Position numbers and translations under genes: made by a program
Shown here: positions 7,446 to 13,882 of the stretch, one piece after another
Position numbering within the stretch: the first letter of the stretch is position 1
Layout: every line of letters starts with the position of its first letter
The notes under the pieces: model-generated
Databases searched by the model: none
What the model saw: only the letters and a program-made list of their open reading frames with translations
What the model was told of the DNA's origin: nothing
Assembly (NCBI GenBank): GCA_025935655.1
Contig: JAICUV010000060.1
Span: 1-14,729 of the forward strand
Reading direction: 5' to 3'
Source: Chloroflexota bacterium
Lineage (GTDB): Bacteria > Chloroflexota > Limnocylindria > Limnocylindrales > CSP1-4
Length of the DNA stretch: 14,729 nt

Positions 7446-8510
7446 CTAGCAGGCGGGCGTGTCGGGGTACAGGGTCCGCACGTTGTCCTTGGTGACGACC
7501 TCGTGCTTGGTGAACAGGTTCTTCTCGATCGTCTTGCCGTTGAGCAGGTCGACGACCGCCGGGATGAGGATCGTGCCGTAGCGCTCCGGGAAGTACGCCG
7601 TGTCGGCGAGCCACTGCGGATTGCAGGCGATGTCCTTCCACGACGTCGGGTCGGCGCCCTGGCCGGCCAGCCGGAGCTCGCCCTCGCGACCCGCGGTGCG
7701 GGCGGCGGCGAACGCACCCAGCGACATGTCGTCGTTGAGGCTGAGGACGACGACGACGCCGCCCGGCTTGATCGCCGAGAGCTGGTCGCCGAACTTGGTC
7801 ACGGCCTGGTCGGTCGTGCCGCCCACGTCGAGGCTCTTGAACTTCTCGGCCGGGATCTTGCCGCAGGCCTCCTCGAAGCCCTCGATCATGCCGTTCATGC
7901 GCGCGAGGGTCGTGGCGCCGGCGCCCTTGGTGTCGAGCGTGACGACGGCCTCGTAGGTGCAGTTGTTCTCGGCCTTGACCGCGTCGCCGGCGTACTTGCC
8001 CGACAGCTTGCCCGCGGTCTCGTTGTCGGCGCCCATGAAGGCGACCTCGCACGGGGCCTGGTGGATGTCGATCGCGATCGTCGGCAGGTCGCCGTAGCCC
8101 GCGCAGACCTCCTTGGAGCTGTCCTCGAACAGCTGGAAGTTGAGGACCGCCTGGACCTGCTGGACCTTCAGGTTCTGCGCGCAGGCCAGCGCCTTGGCGG
8201 CGTCGATCTCGGAGTCGCAGAACGCGATCTCCACACCCGCCTTGTCGGCCTCGGCCTTGATGTTGTCGCTGACGAGCTTGACGAACGGGATCGCCTCGCC
8301 CAGCGAGATGTAGCCGACCTTGTAGCTCTGGGCCGCGCTCGGCGAGGCCGCCGGTGCGGAGGCCGAGGCCGGCGGCGCCTCGCTGGCGGCCTGGGTGGCC
8401 GGTGCCTGGGTGGCCGCGCCGCCGCCGCACGCGGCGACGACGATCGCGGCAGCCGCGATCAGCACACCGATCCGGGCGATGCCGGACCGGGGGACGTGGT
8501 GTTGGGTCAC
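7446..8510 (-). CDS. Sugar ABC transporter substrate-binding lipoprotein 2 (CUT2/periplasmic-binding-protein type)
   Basis: 354 residues from GTG at 8510, with GAGGAG about 9 bp upstream. A short signal peptide (GIARIGVLIAAAAIVV) ends in the lipobox VAAC, so Cys28 is lipidated and the protein is anchored on the outer face of the membrane. An Ala/Ser/Pro linker (about 29-61) leads to YKVGYISLGEAIPFVKLVSD, the start of a ribose/galactose-binding-type fold. It is closely related to the protein encoded at 11245-12303: about 76% identical over a 67-residue block starting at FCDS. The two share eight cysteines outside the lipobox and end identically in YPDTPAC. It lies 137 bp after the permease gene and is flanked on both sides by hairpins. 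It presumably delivers substrate to the same permease. Confidence 0.93.
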   Translation of the reverse strand: MTQHHVPRSGIARIGVLIAAAAIVVAACGGGAATQAPATQAASEAPPASASAPAASPSAAQSYKVGYISLGEAIPFVKLVSDNIKAEADKAGVEIAFCDSEIDAAKALACAQNLKVQQVQAVLNFQLFEDSSKEVCAGYGDLPTIAIDIHQAPCEVAFMGADNETAGKLSGKYAGDAVKAENNCTYEAVVTLDTKGAGATTLARMNGMIEGFEEACGKIPAEKFKSLDVGGTTDQAVTKFGDQLSAIKPGGVVVVLSLNDDMSLGAFAAARTAGREGELRLAGQGADPTSWKDIACNPQWLADTAYFPERYGTILIPAVVDLLNGKTIEKNLFTKHEVVTKDNVRTLYPDTPAC

Positions 8511-8568
8511 GTGCTGTCTCTCCTCACGGTGATGGGCGGGCCCGCTGGCGCGGACCCCCTCTTCCCTC

Positions 8569-8589
8569 GACCGCCGCGGCGCGGCGGTC
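8569..8589 (-). other. Intercistronic hairpin between permease and binding-protein 2 genes
   Basis: GACCGCCGC and GCGGCGGTC form a perfect 9-bp stem with a 3-nt GGC loop. It occupies the otherwise featureless 137-bp gap (8511-8647) between the permease stop and the binding-protein start. No T-run follows in the leftward direction. It may stabilise or process the mRNA, or attenuate transcription. Confidence 0.45.
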
Positions 8590-8647
8590 CTCAAGCCCCC
8601 TCGGTGATGCCCGACGTCACCCGGGCTGGTCGACGTGATGGATCGCC

Positions 8648-9715
8648 TCAGGCGTCCGCCCTGGTGAGGCGGACGCGCAGCCGGTCGACCGTGACCGCCC
8701 CCAGCAGGAGCAGGCCGTTGGCGACCTCGATCCAGAAGGACGGGACGTTGAGCTGGATGAGCCCGTTGGCCAGCACGCCGACGATGAGGACCGCGAGCAC
8801 CGTGCCGCCGATGCCACCCCGGCCGCCCGAGAGGCTCGCGCCGCCCAGCACGACCGCGGTGATCACCGAGAGCTCGACGCCGAGGCCCGCGTTGGTGGAC
8901 GCGCCGCCGACCTGCGACAGCCGGATGAGGCCGGCGAGGGCGACGCACAGGCTGGACAGGAGGAACGCGATCGCGACGACGCGCTTGGTCCGGATGCCCG
9001 CCAGGCGGGCGGCCGTGGGGCTCGCGCCGATGGCGTACAGCGACCGCCCGTAGACCGTGTAGCGGAGGATGAACCAGAACACGATCACGGCGGCCGCGAA
9101 GATGTAGACCGGGACCGGGATCCCGGCGACCCGGGTGATGCCGAGGTCGCCGAAGTCGTCGATCCGGATCGTCTGCCCGTTCCCGAGCACCTTGGTCAGG
9201 CCGCGGAAGATGGCCAGCGTCCCGAGCGTGGTGATCAGGGCGTTGATGCCGATGACCGTGACGCAGAACGCGTTGATGGCGCCGATGAGCAGCGTGCCCA
9301 GCACGGCCACGATGAACGCCTGCCCCAGCGGCAGGTTGCCCGACCACGGCACCTCGGTGCCGCCCGCCCCCGGTGCCAGCGCCGCGACGGCCATGAGCAT
9401 GCCCACGAAGCCCGCCGCCGAGCCGACCGAGAGGTCGAACTGGCCGGAGATCAGGAGCAGTGTCGCGGGACACGCGATGATCCCGACGACCGCGACGTTC
9501 TGCAGGATGTTGACGATGTTCTCGGTGTTGAGGAAGAACGGCGACGCGATCGAGAAGAACACGAACAGCACGCCGAGGACGACGACGAGCGCCGCCGTCT
9601 CCGGGACCGAGAGTCCCCTGCCCTTCCGGGCGGCGGCGGCTGCGGCGGGCGCGGCCGCGACGGCGCCGGTTCCCGAGGCATCGGGCACGGGCGGCACAGG
9701 ATCCTGGGTGGTCAC
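8648..9715 (-). CDS. CUT2-type sugar ABC transporter permease (RbsC-like)
   Basis: 355 residues from GTG at 9715. A cytoplasmic Ala/Pro-rich N-terminal tail of about 35 residues precedes a strongly hydrophobic protein with roughly 8-10 membrane segments (for example 40-60, 73-92, 132-154, 158-176, 202-219, 246-264, 284-292 and 303-320). Family hallmarks: SGQFDLSVGS (90-99), YAIGASPTAARLAGI (227-241, the cytoplasmic loop contacting the ATPase) and AVVLGGASLSGGRGG (287-301). It forms the membrane channel, probably as a homodimer. Its start is 6 bp after the ATPase stop, and its GGAGG (9726-9730) lies inside the end of the ATPase gene, so the two are tightly coupled. Confidence 0.95.
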   Translation of the reverse strand: MTTQDPVPPVPDASGTGAVAAAPAAAAAARKGRGLSVPETAALVVVLGVLFVFFSIASPFFLNTENIVNILQNVAVVGIIACPATLLLISGQFDLSVGSAAGFVGMLMAVAALAPGAGGTEVPWSGNLPLGQAFIVAVLGTLLIGAINAFCVTVIGINALITTLGTLAIFRGLTKVLGNGQTIRIDDFGDLGITRVAGIPVPVYIFAAAVIVFWFILRYTVYGRSLYAIGASPTAARLAGIRTKRVVAIAFLLSSLCVALAGLIRLSQVGGASTNAGLGVELSVITAVVLGGASLSGGRGGIGGTVLAVLIVGVLANGLIQLNVPSFWIEVANGLLLLGAVTVDRLRVRLTRADA

Positions 9716-9721
9716 GACGCG

Positions 9722-11212
9722 CTAGCCTCCGGACGCTTCGAGCAGGCGGCCGCTGGTCACAGCCGGCCCCGTGAGTTCGGTCACCATGCGGCCCTTGGCC
9801 ATCACGTACACGCGATCGGCGACCTGGACCGCTTCCTCGTAGTCGGACGTCGCGATGAGCACCGCGACGCCGGCCTCCGCGAGCTTGCGCAGCGCGGCGT
9901 AGATGTCCTGCCGCGCGCCCACGTCGACCCCGCGGGTGGGCTCGATGAGCACGAGGACGTCGGAGTTCCGCTCCAGCCAGCGGCCGAGCAGCACCTTCTG
10001 CTGGTTGCCACCCGACAGCGTCCCCATCACCTGGCGGGGGTCGTTGCGCGACCGGATGCCCAGGCGGTCGTGCCAGCGGCGGTACGCCTTCGACTCGGTC
10101 GAGCGTCGCAGGAACCCCATGGTGGACAGGCGCTGCCACGACGCGACGGCGACGTTCTCCGCGACGGGCCGCACCATGAACGCTCCACCGGCCTTGCGCT
10201 CGGCGGGCAGGAAGCCGACGCCCTTGTGCACGGCCGCGACAGGCCCGCTGAGCGTCACGGCCTCGGCCTTGATCTCGAGCGCGCCGGCGGTGATCGGGTG
10301 GAGGCCGTAGGCGCTCTCGCCCACCTCGGCGGCCCCCGAGCCGAGCTTGCCGTAGATCGCGACGATCTCGCCCTTGTGGACGTCGAGCGAGATGTCCTCG
10401 AACTCGTTGCCGGACGCCGCGCCGCGCCACCGGATGGACGGCGCGACCTCGTCGTGCCGCGGGAGCGGCTCGGGGCGTGGCAGCTCCTCGAGGTGGCGCC
10501 CGACCATCGCCTCGATGAGCGACGACCGGTCCGTGTCCTTCACCTCCGCGAGCAGGGCGGTGGACCCGTCGCGGAGGACCTGGACCTTGTCCGCGATCGC
10601 GAACACCTCGTCCAGCCGGTGGGTGATGTAGATGATCGCGACGCCCTGGCCGCGGAGGCGCCGGATGAACGTGAACAGCCGATCGGCCTCGTGCTGGGAC
10701 AGGGCGGCCGTGGGCTCGTCGAGGATCAGCAGCCGGGCCGAGCGCGACAGCGCCCGGGCGATCTCGACGATCTGGCGCTCGCCGACTCGCAGGGTGTCGA
10801 TCCGGGCCTGGGGGTCGATGTCGACCTCCAGCTCCCGGAGGATCTTCGCCGCGCGGCGGTTGACCTCGCCCCAGTTGACGAGCCCGCCCCGGTGCGGGAG
10901 GCGCCCCATCGAGATGTTCTCGGCGACCGTGAGGGTCGGGGCGTCCTGGAACTCCTGGAAGATGATCGCGACGCCGAGACGCTGGGCGTCGATCGGCGTC
11001 AGCGAGCTGTAGGGCGTGTCGTCGACGATGACCGCGCCGCCGTCGGGCGTGTAGTCGCCGGCGATGATCTTGACCAGCGTGCTCTTGCCGGCACCGTTCT
11101 CGCCGAGGAGGGCGAGGACGGAGCCGCCGGCGGCGTCGAGGTCCACGCCGTGGAGAACCTCGACACCGCCGAAGGACTTGCGGATCTCGCTCGCCCGGAG
11201 GGCGAAGGCCAT
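9722..11212 (-). CDS. CUT2-type sugar ABC transporter ATP-binding protein (RbsA-like, two ATPase domains)
   Basis: 496 residues with two fused nucleotide-binding domains, the usual RbsA/MglA layout. Domain 1 has a complete Walker A GENGAGKST (37-45), a degenerate signature VGERQ (143-147), Walker B LLILDEPTAAL (Asp165, Glu166) and switch THR (197-199). Domain 2 has the degenerate Walker A typical of the family (GKLGSGAAE, 288-296) and an intact signature LSGGNQQ (399-405). Its Walker B reads VLVLIEPTRGVDVGA (419-433): the magnesium-binding Asp is replaced by Ile423 while Glu424 remains, which is unusual for RbsA proteins. The gene starts at the ATG at 11212 with AAGGGA upstream, 32 bp after the first binding-protein gene. 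Confidence 0.96.
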   Translation of the reverse strand: MAFALRASEIRKSFGGVEVLHGVDLDAAGGSVLALLGENGAGKSTLVKIIAGDYTPDGGAVIVDDTPYSSLTPIDAQRLGVAIIFQEFQDAPTLTVAENISMGRLPHRGGLVNWGEVNRRAAKILRELEVDIDPQARIDTLRVGERQIVEIARALSRSARLLILDEPTAALSQHEADRLFTFIRRLRGQGVAIIYITHRLDEVFAIADKVQVLRDGSTALLAEVKDTDRSSLIEAMVGRHLEELPRPEPLPRHDEVAPSIRWRGAASGNEFEDISLDVHKGEIVAIYGKLGSGAAEVGESAYGLHPITAGALEIKAEAVTLSGPVAAVHKGVGFLPAERKAGGAFMVRPVAENVAVASWQRLSTMGFLRRSTESKAYRRWHDRLGIRSRNDPRQVMGTLSGGNQQKVLLGRWLERNSDVLVLIEPTRGVDVGARQDIYAALRKLAEAGVAVLIATSDYEEAVQVADRVYVMAKGRMVTELTGPAVTSGRLLEASGG

Positions 11213-11244
11213 GGGTCGTCGTCCCTTCGGTCAGGGCTGCCCGA

Positions 11245-12303
11245 TCAGCACGCGGGGGTGTCGGGGTAGATCGTGCGGATGTTGTCCTTGTTGATGACTT
11301 CGTGCTTGGTGTAGATGTTCTCGGGGATGTCCTCGCCCATGAGCTTCTTCACCATGTTCGGGATCAGCAGCGAGCCGTACCGCTCGGGGTAGTACGCCAC
11401 CGTCGCGATGTAGTTCGGGTTGCAGGCGATGTCCTTCCAGGCGGACGGGTCCGCGCCCTGGCCCGCGTAGTACAGGTCCTTCTGGCGGCCGAGCGTGTTG
11501 GCGGCGCCGATGGCCCCGAGGATGCCGTCCTCGTTGATCGCGACGACGATGATCCGGTCGCCGGGCAGCGCGCCCAGCAGGTTGGTCATCTGCTCCAGCG
11601 CCGGGTCGGTGCGGTCGGCGCCGTCGAGCACGCGCTCCTTGGCGGCCGGGATGTCGCAGGACTCCTTGAAGCCGTCGCGGAAGCCGCCCATGCGGTCCGT
11701 GTTCGCCTGGCCGGACGCCGTCGACTCGAGCGACACGTAGGCCGTGTAGTCGCAGTTCCAGGTGTCCTTGGCGTACTTGCCGATCGCGGCGCCCGCCATG
11801 CGGCCGGCCTCGCGGTTGTTGGCGCCCATGAACGCGACCTGGCAGGGCGGCTGGATGATGTCGATCGCGATCGTCGGCACGTTGCCGTAGGCGTCGCAGA
11901 TCTCCTTGGAGCTGTCCTGGAAGACCTGGAAGTTGAGGACGCCCTGGACGCCCTGGACCTTGAGGTTCTGGGCGCACTCGAGGGCCTTGGCCTGGTCGAT
12001 CTGCGAGTCGCAGAACGCGAGGTCCTGGCCGGCGTCGGCGGCGGCCTGCTTGATGCCGTCGGAGACGAGCTTGACGAACGGGACCGAGTCGCCGAGGGAG
12101 ATGTAGCCGATCTTGAACTTCTGGGCGGCCTGGGAGGCCGGTGCCTCGCTCGCGGCCTGGGAGGCCGGGGCCTCGCTCGCGGCGGGAGCGCTCGTGGGGG
12201 CGGTCGTGGCACCCCCGCCACCGCACGCTGCGGCGACGACGGCAAGGCTGGCGAGCAGCGTCGCAAGCCGGATCCCGGTCGACCCGGGCAGGTGCAGGGA
12301 CAC
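11245..12303 (-). CDS. Sugar ABC transporter substrate-binding lipoprotein 1
   Basis: 352 residues from GTG at 12303, chosen because GGAGGAG (12309-12315) is ideally placed; an in-frame ATG at 12360 would translate the promoter-proximal leader into an unlikely Arg-rich extension. The signal peptide runs IRLATLLASLAVV and ends in VAAAC, so Cys27 is the lipidated residue. The linker (28-61) contains a duplicated ASEAPASQA unit. The binding domain opens with FKIGYISLGDSVPFVKLVSD. The eight cysteines shared with binding protein 2 all lie in conserved contexts (FCDS, CAQN, KEIC, PPC, WNCDY, ESCDI, IACNP and the C-terminal PAC). First gene of the importer operon; a consensus-like promoter and an operator-like site lie upstream. 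Confidence 0.94.
   Translation of the reverse strand: MSLHLPGSTGIRLATLLASLAVVAAACGGGGATTAPTSAPAASEAPASQAASEAPASQAAQKFKIGYISLGDSVPFVKLVSDGIKQAAADAGQDLAFCDSQIDQAKALECAQNLKVQGVQGVLNFQVFQDSSKEICDAYGNVPTIAIDIIQPPCQVAFMGANNREAGRMAGAAIGKYAKDTWNCDYTAYVSLESTASGQANTDRMGGFRDGFKESCDIPAAKERVLDGADRTDPALEQMTNLLGALPGDRIIVVAINEDGILGAIGAANTLGRQKDLYYAGQGADPSAWKDIACNPNYIATVAYYPERYGSLLIPNMVKKLMGEDIPENIYTKHEVINKDNIRTIYPDTPAC
12125..12178. repeat. Tandem 27-bp repeat in the binding-protein 1 linker
   Basis: Two adjacent 27-bp units (12125-12151 and 12152-12178) differ at a single base. They encode the duplicated Glu/Ala/Pro/Ser linker between the lipidated cysteine and the folded domain, so the repeat is in frame and can change linker length without breaking the protein. 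Confidence 0.8.
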
Positions 12304-12362
12304 GTCGACTCCTCCATGCGCGGCCCAGGATCGGCGGCGCCGGAGTCCAGCAACAAACATTA

Positions 12363-12378
12363 CTGGAAACGTTCGCCG
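12363..12378. promoter_or_regulatory. LacI-type operator-like site (site 2)
   Basis: CTGGAAACGTTCGCCG matches the ideal palindrome CTGGAAACGTTTCCAG at 13 of 16 positions, with one perfect half (CTGGAAAC). It lies just downstream of the predicted start of leftward transcription (about 12385) and 60 bp before the GTG of binding protein 1, a classic repressor position. Confidence 0.55.
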
Positions 12379-12391
12379 TGACCGCCAGCGG

Positions 12392-12421
12392 ACATTACCG
12401 GGCCGCTTCTCCGGGTGTCAA
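12392..12421 (-). promoter_or_regulatory. Promoter of the ABC importer operon
   Basis: Read leftward: a perfect TTGACA -35 (12421 to 12416), an 18-bp spacer and TAATGT as -10 (12397 to 12392). The expected start near 12385 gives a leader of about 80 nt before the GTG at 12303. The operator-like site 2 begins about 8 nt inside the transcript. This is the best sigma-70-type promoter match in the window. Confidence 0.65.
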
Positions 12422-12483
12422 GTCGGACGCGGGACGGGGTCGGCCAGGAGGCGCCGCCGTTTCCGGTCACGCGCGCCGGGGCC

Positions 12484-12780
12484 TCAGCGCCCGCCCGGCC
12501 GCTCCGGGTCGCGCGGGTGCTGCGCGAGCGGCTGGACCTCCACGATATCCAGCCACGGGAACATCGGCAATGACGCGAGCACCGCGTCGAGCGCGGTGGC
12601 GTCGGCCGCCTCCCAGATCCCGTAGTTGGCTCGCCGGCCGGGGATCCGCCACAGCCGCCGGAGGATGCCGGCCTCGGCGAGCTCCTTCGCGCGGACCGTC
12701 TCCGCCGCGCTCAGCCGGGCGAACTCCTCCCGGTCCCCGTCGGGCGGGAAGCGGATCTCGATGTGGACGAGGAACTCCAT
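12484..12780 (-). CDS. Muconolactone delta-isomerase family protein
   Basis: 98 residues, the usual size of the family (about 95). Conserved features: MEFLVHIEIRFPPD at the N-terminus, LxxxE with Glu27 aligned to the glutamate I recall as catalytic in characterised enzymes, LRRLWRIPGRRANYGIW (40-56) and SLPMFPWLDIVEVQPLAQHP at the end. The family Lys usually found three residues before Glu27 is Ser24 here. The ATG at 12780 is preceded at 8 bp by GGAGG; a GTG at 12789 is too close to that site. Characterised members (CatC) shift the double bond in muconolactone in the beta-ketoadipate pathway as decamers. No other cat gene is present here, so the substrate may be a different unsaturated lactone. 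It diverges from the lipoyl/E2 operon. Confidence 0.88.
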   Translation of the reverse strand: MEFLVHIEIRFPPDGDREEFARLSAAETVRAKELAEAGILRRLWRIPGRRANYGIWEAADATALDAVLASLPMFPWLDIVEVQPLAQHPRDPERPGGR

Positions 12781-12804
12781 GCGGGCCACCTCCAGGCTGC
12801 CGGG

Positions 12805-12832
12805 TCGACAGCCCGGAACGCTCCGCTATCAT
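12805..12832 (+). promoter_or_regulatory. Promoter of the lipoyl-protein/E2 operon
   Basis: TCGACA (12805-12810, 5 of 6 to the -35 consensus), a 16-bp spacer and TATCAT (12827-12832) as -10. Transcription should start near 12839, on the first bases of operator-like site 3. Read leftward, the overlapping TATGAT (12833 to 12828) is a good -10 for the divergent muconolactone isomerase-like gene, though without a clear -35. Confidence 0.6.
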
Positions 12833-12836
12833 ACGG

Positions 12837-12852
12837 CTGGAAACCTTTGCAC
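12837..12852. promoter_or_regulatory. LacI-type operator-like site (site 3)
   Basis: CTGGAAACCTTTGCAC matches the ideal palindrome at 13 of 16 positions; the left half GCTGGAAAC is identical to site 1, and the distance from the -10 hexamer to TGG (5 bp) is the same as at site 1. It covers the predicted start of the rightward operon and lies upstream of the -10 for the leftward gene, so one repressor could control both. Confidence 0.55.
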
Positions 12853-12922
12853 CCGCGCCGTCCGGGCGCGCAAGATCACGACCACGGGCGCGGACCCGGG
12901 GCCCAGTTGCACGGAGGCAGGG

Positions 12923-13168
12923 ATGGCGCGGATCGCGATCGAGATGCCGAAGCTCGGCTACGACATGGAGTCCGGCAGGATCGGCTCCTGGGTGAAGCAG
13001 GTCGGTGATCGGGTCGCGCGCGGCGACGTCCTCGCGGAGATCGAGACCGAGAAGTCCACCGTCGACATGGAGTCCACCGCGGCCGGGACGCTCGTCGAGA
13101 TCGTCGCCCAGGCCGGCGCGGAGCTGCCCGTGGGAGAGGTCATCGGCTACCTCGACGACGAGGCGTGA
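12923..13168 (+). CDS. Free-standing lipoyl (biotin/lipoyl attachment) domain protein
   Basis: 81 residues that make up exactly one lipoyl domain. It opens with ARIAIEMPKLGYDMESGRI and carries the attachment hairpin EIETEKSTVDMES, with Lys44 as the lipoylation site, and ends with the usual GEVIGYL. The ATG at 12923 follows GGAGG (12913-12917) at 5 bp. In normal E2 proteins this domain is followed by a linker, a peripheral subunit-binding domain and the catalytic domain in one chain. Here it ends at a stop that overlaps the GTG of the catalytic-domain gene (GTGA, 4 bases), implying coupled translation. It would act as the mobile swinging arm for an acyl group in a 2-oxoacid dehydrogenase-type complex. 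Confidence 0.92.
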   Translation: MARIAIEMPKLGYDMESGRIGSWVKQVGDRVARGDVLAEIETEKSTVDMESTAAGTLVEIVAQAGAELPVGEVIGYLDDEA

Positions 13169-13875
13169 GCGACGTGGTCGACGGCCGCACGCCGGTCACC
13201 GCGTCGCCGATGCGCACGGCGATCGCGCGGCGGATGGTCCAGAGCAAGCAGCAGGTCCCCCACTTCTACGTCACCAGCGAGATCGAGATCGACGCGCTCG
13301 CGGCCGCGGCCGAGCGGCACAACGAGGGCCGGACGAAGGCGGAGCGCGTCACGCTCACGGCGTATCTCATCCGGGCCGTCGCAACGACGCTCGCCCGGCA
13401 CCCGGAGTTCAACGCCGCCTGGAACGGCGACACGCTGGAGCGCTGGGACGCGGTCAACGTGGGCGTCGCGATCGCCGTGGACGACGGCCTCATCGCCCCG
13501 GCGCTGCTCGACTGCGCCAACCGCGACGTGGACGACCTCGCGATGGGGCTCGCGGACCTGTCCGCGCGCACGCGAGCCGGCCGCCTCAAGGCGCCCGAGA
13601 TGACCGACGGCACGTTCACCCTGTCCAACCTCGGCATGTTCGAGGTCAGCCAGTTCACCGCGATCGTGACGCCGCCCCAGGTGGCGATCCTCGCGACCGG
13701 GCGCGGCTACGAGCGGCCGGTCGTCCACGACGGCCAGGTCGTGATCCGGCGCGTCATGCAGGCGACGATCTCCGCGGACCACCGGGCGGTGGACGGCGCC
13801 GGCGCCGCCCGTTTCCTCGGCACGCTGAAGGACCTCGTCGAGGCGCCCGGCGGCTGGGCACCCGGCGCCGAGTAG
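13165..13875 (+). CDS. 2-oxoacid dehydrogenase acyltransferase (E2) catalytic domain, free-standing
   Basis: 236 residues covering only the catalytic domain. Hallmarks: SPMRTAIARRMVQSKQQVPHFYV (14-36), TLTAYLIRAVA (63-73), the FTLSNLGMF strand (151-159) and the active-site motif SADHRAVDG (203-211) with catalytic His206 and Asp210. It transfers an acyl group from the lipoyl arm to CoA and would form the trimeric or higher-order E2 core. Both the lipoyl domain and the E1/E3-binding domain are absent from this chain; the lipoyl domain is supplied by the overlapping upstream gene. No E1 or E3 gene is visible in the window. The GTG start overlaps the preceding stop, so no separate start signal is needed. 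Confidence 0.93.
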   Translation: MSDVVDGRTPVTASPMRTAIARRMVQSKQQVPHFYVTSEIEIDALAAAAERHNEGRTKAERVTLTAYLIRAVATTLARHPEFNAAWNGDTLERWDAVNVGVAIAVDDGLIAPALLDCANRDVDDLAMGLADLSARTRAGRLKAPEMTDGTFTLSNLGMFEVSQFTAIVTPPQVAILATGRGYERPVVHDGQVVIRRVMQATISADHRAVDGAGAARFLGTLKDLVEAPGGWAPGAE

Positions 13876-13882
13876 GCGTCCC

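Noticed and set aside
6876..9053. Long open plus-strand frame (about 725 codons) opposite the Gfo/Idh, binding-protein and permease genes
   Set aside because: Low-complexity Arg/Val/Asp/Ala composition and no domain; the minus-strand genes beneath it are well supported.
8511..10430. Upstream extension of the second binding-protein gene as one very long protein through the permease and ATPase region
   Set aside because: The GTG at 8510 has a ribosome-binding site and is followed at once by a lipoprotein signal peptide; the extension is an out-of-frame shadow of the permease and ATPase genes.
12357..12362. A second TAATGT (read leftward) between operator-like site 2 and the binding-protein 1 start, as an additional promoter
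   Set aside because: No -35 at the right distance; the TTGACA-N18-TAATGT promoter at 12392-12421 is far better.
12923..13875. The two E2 pieces as one gene broken by a sequencing frameshift
   Set aside because: A GTGA overlap is a normal coupled start, and there is no sequence between the pieces for the missing linker and subunit-binding domain.
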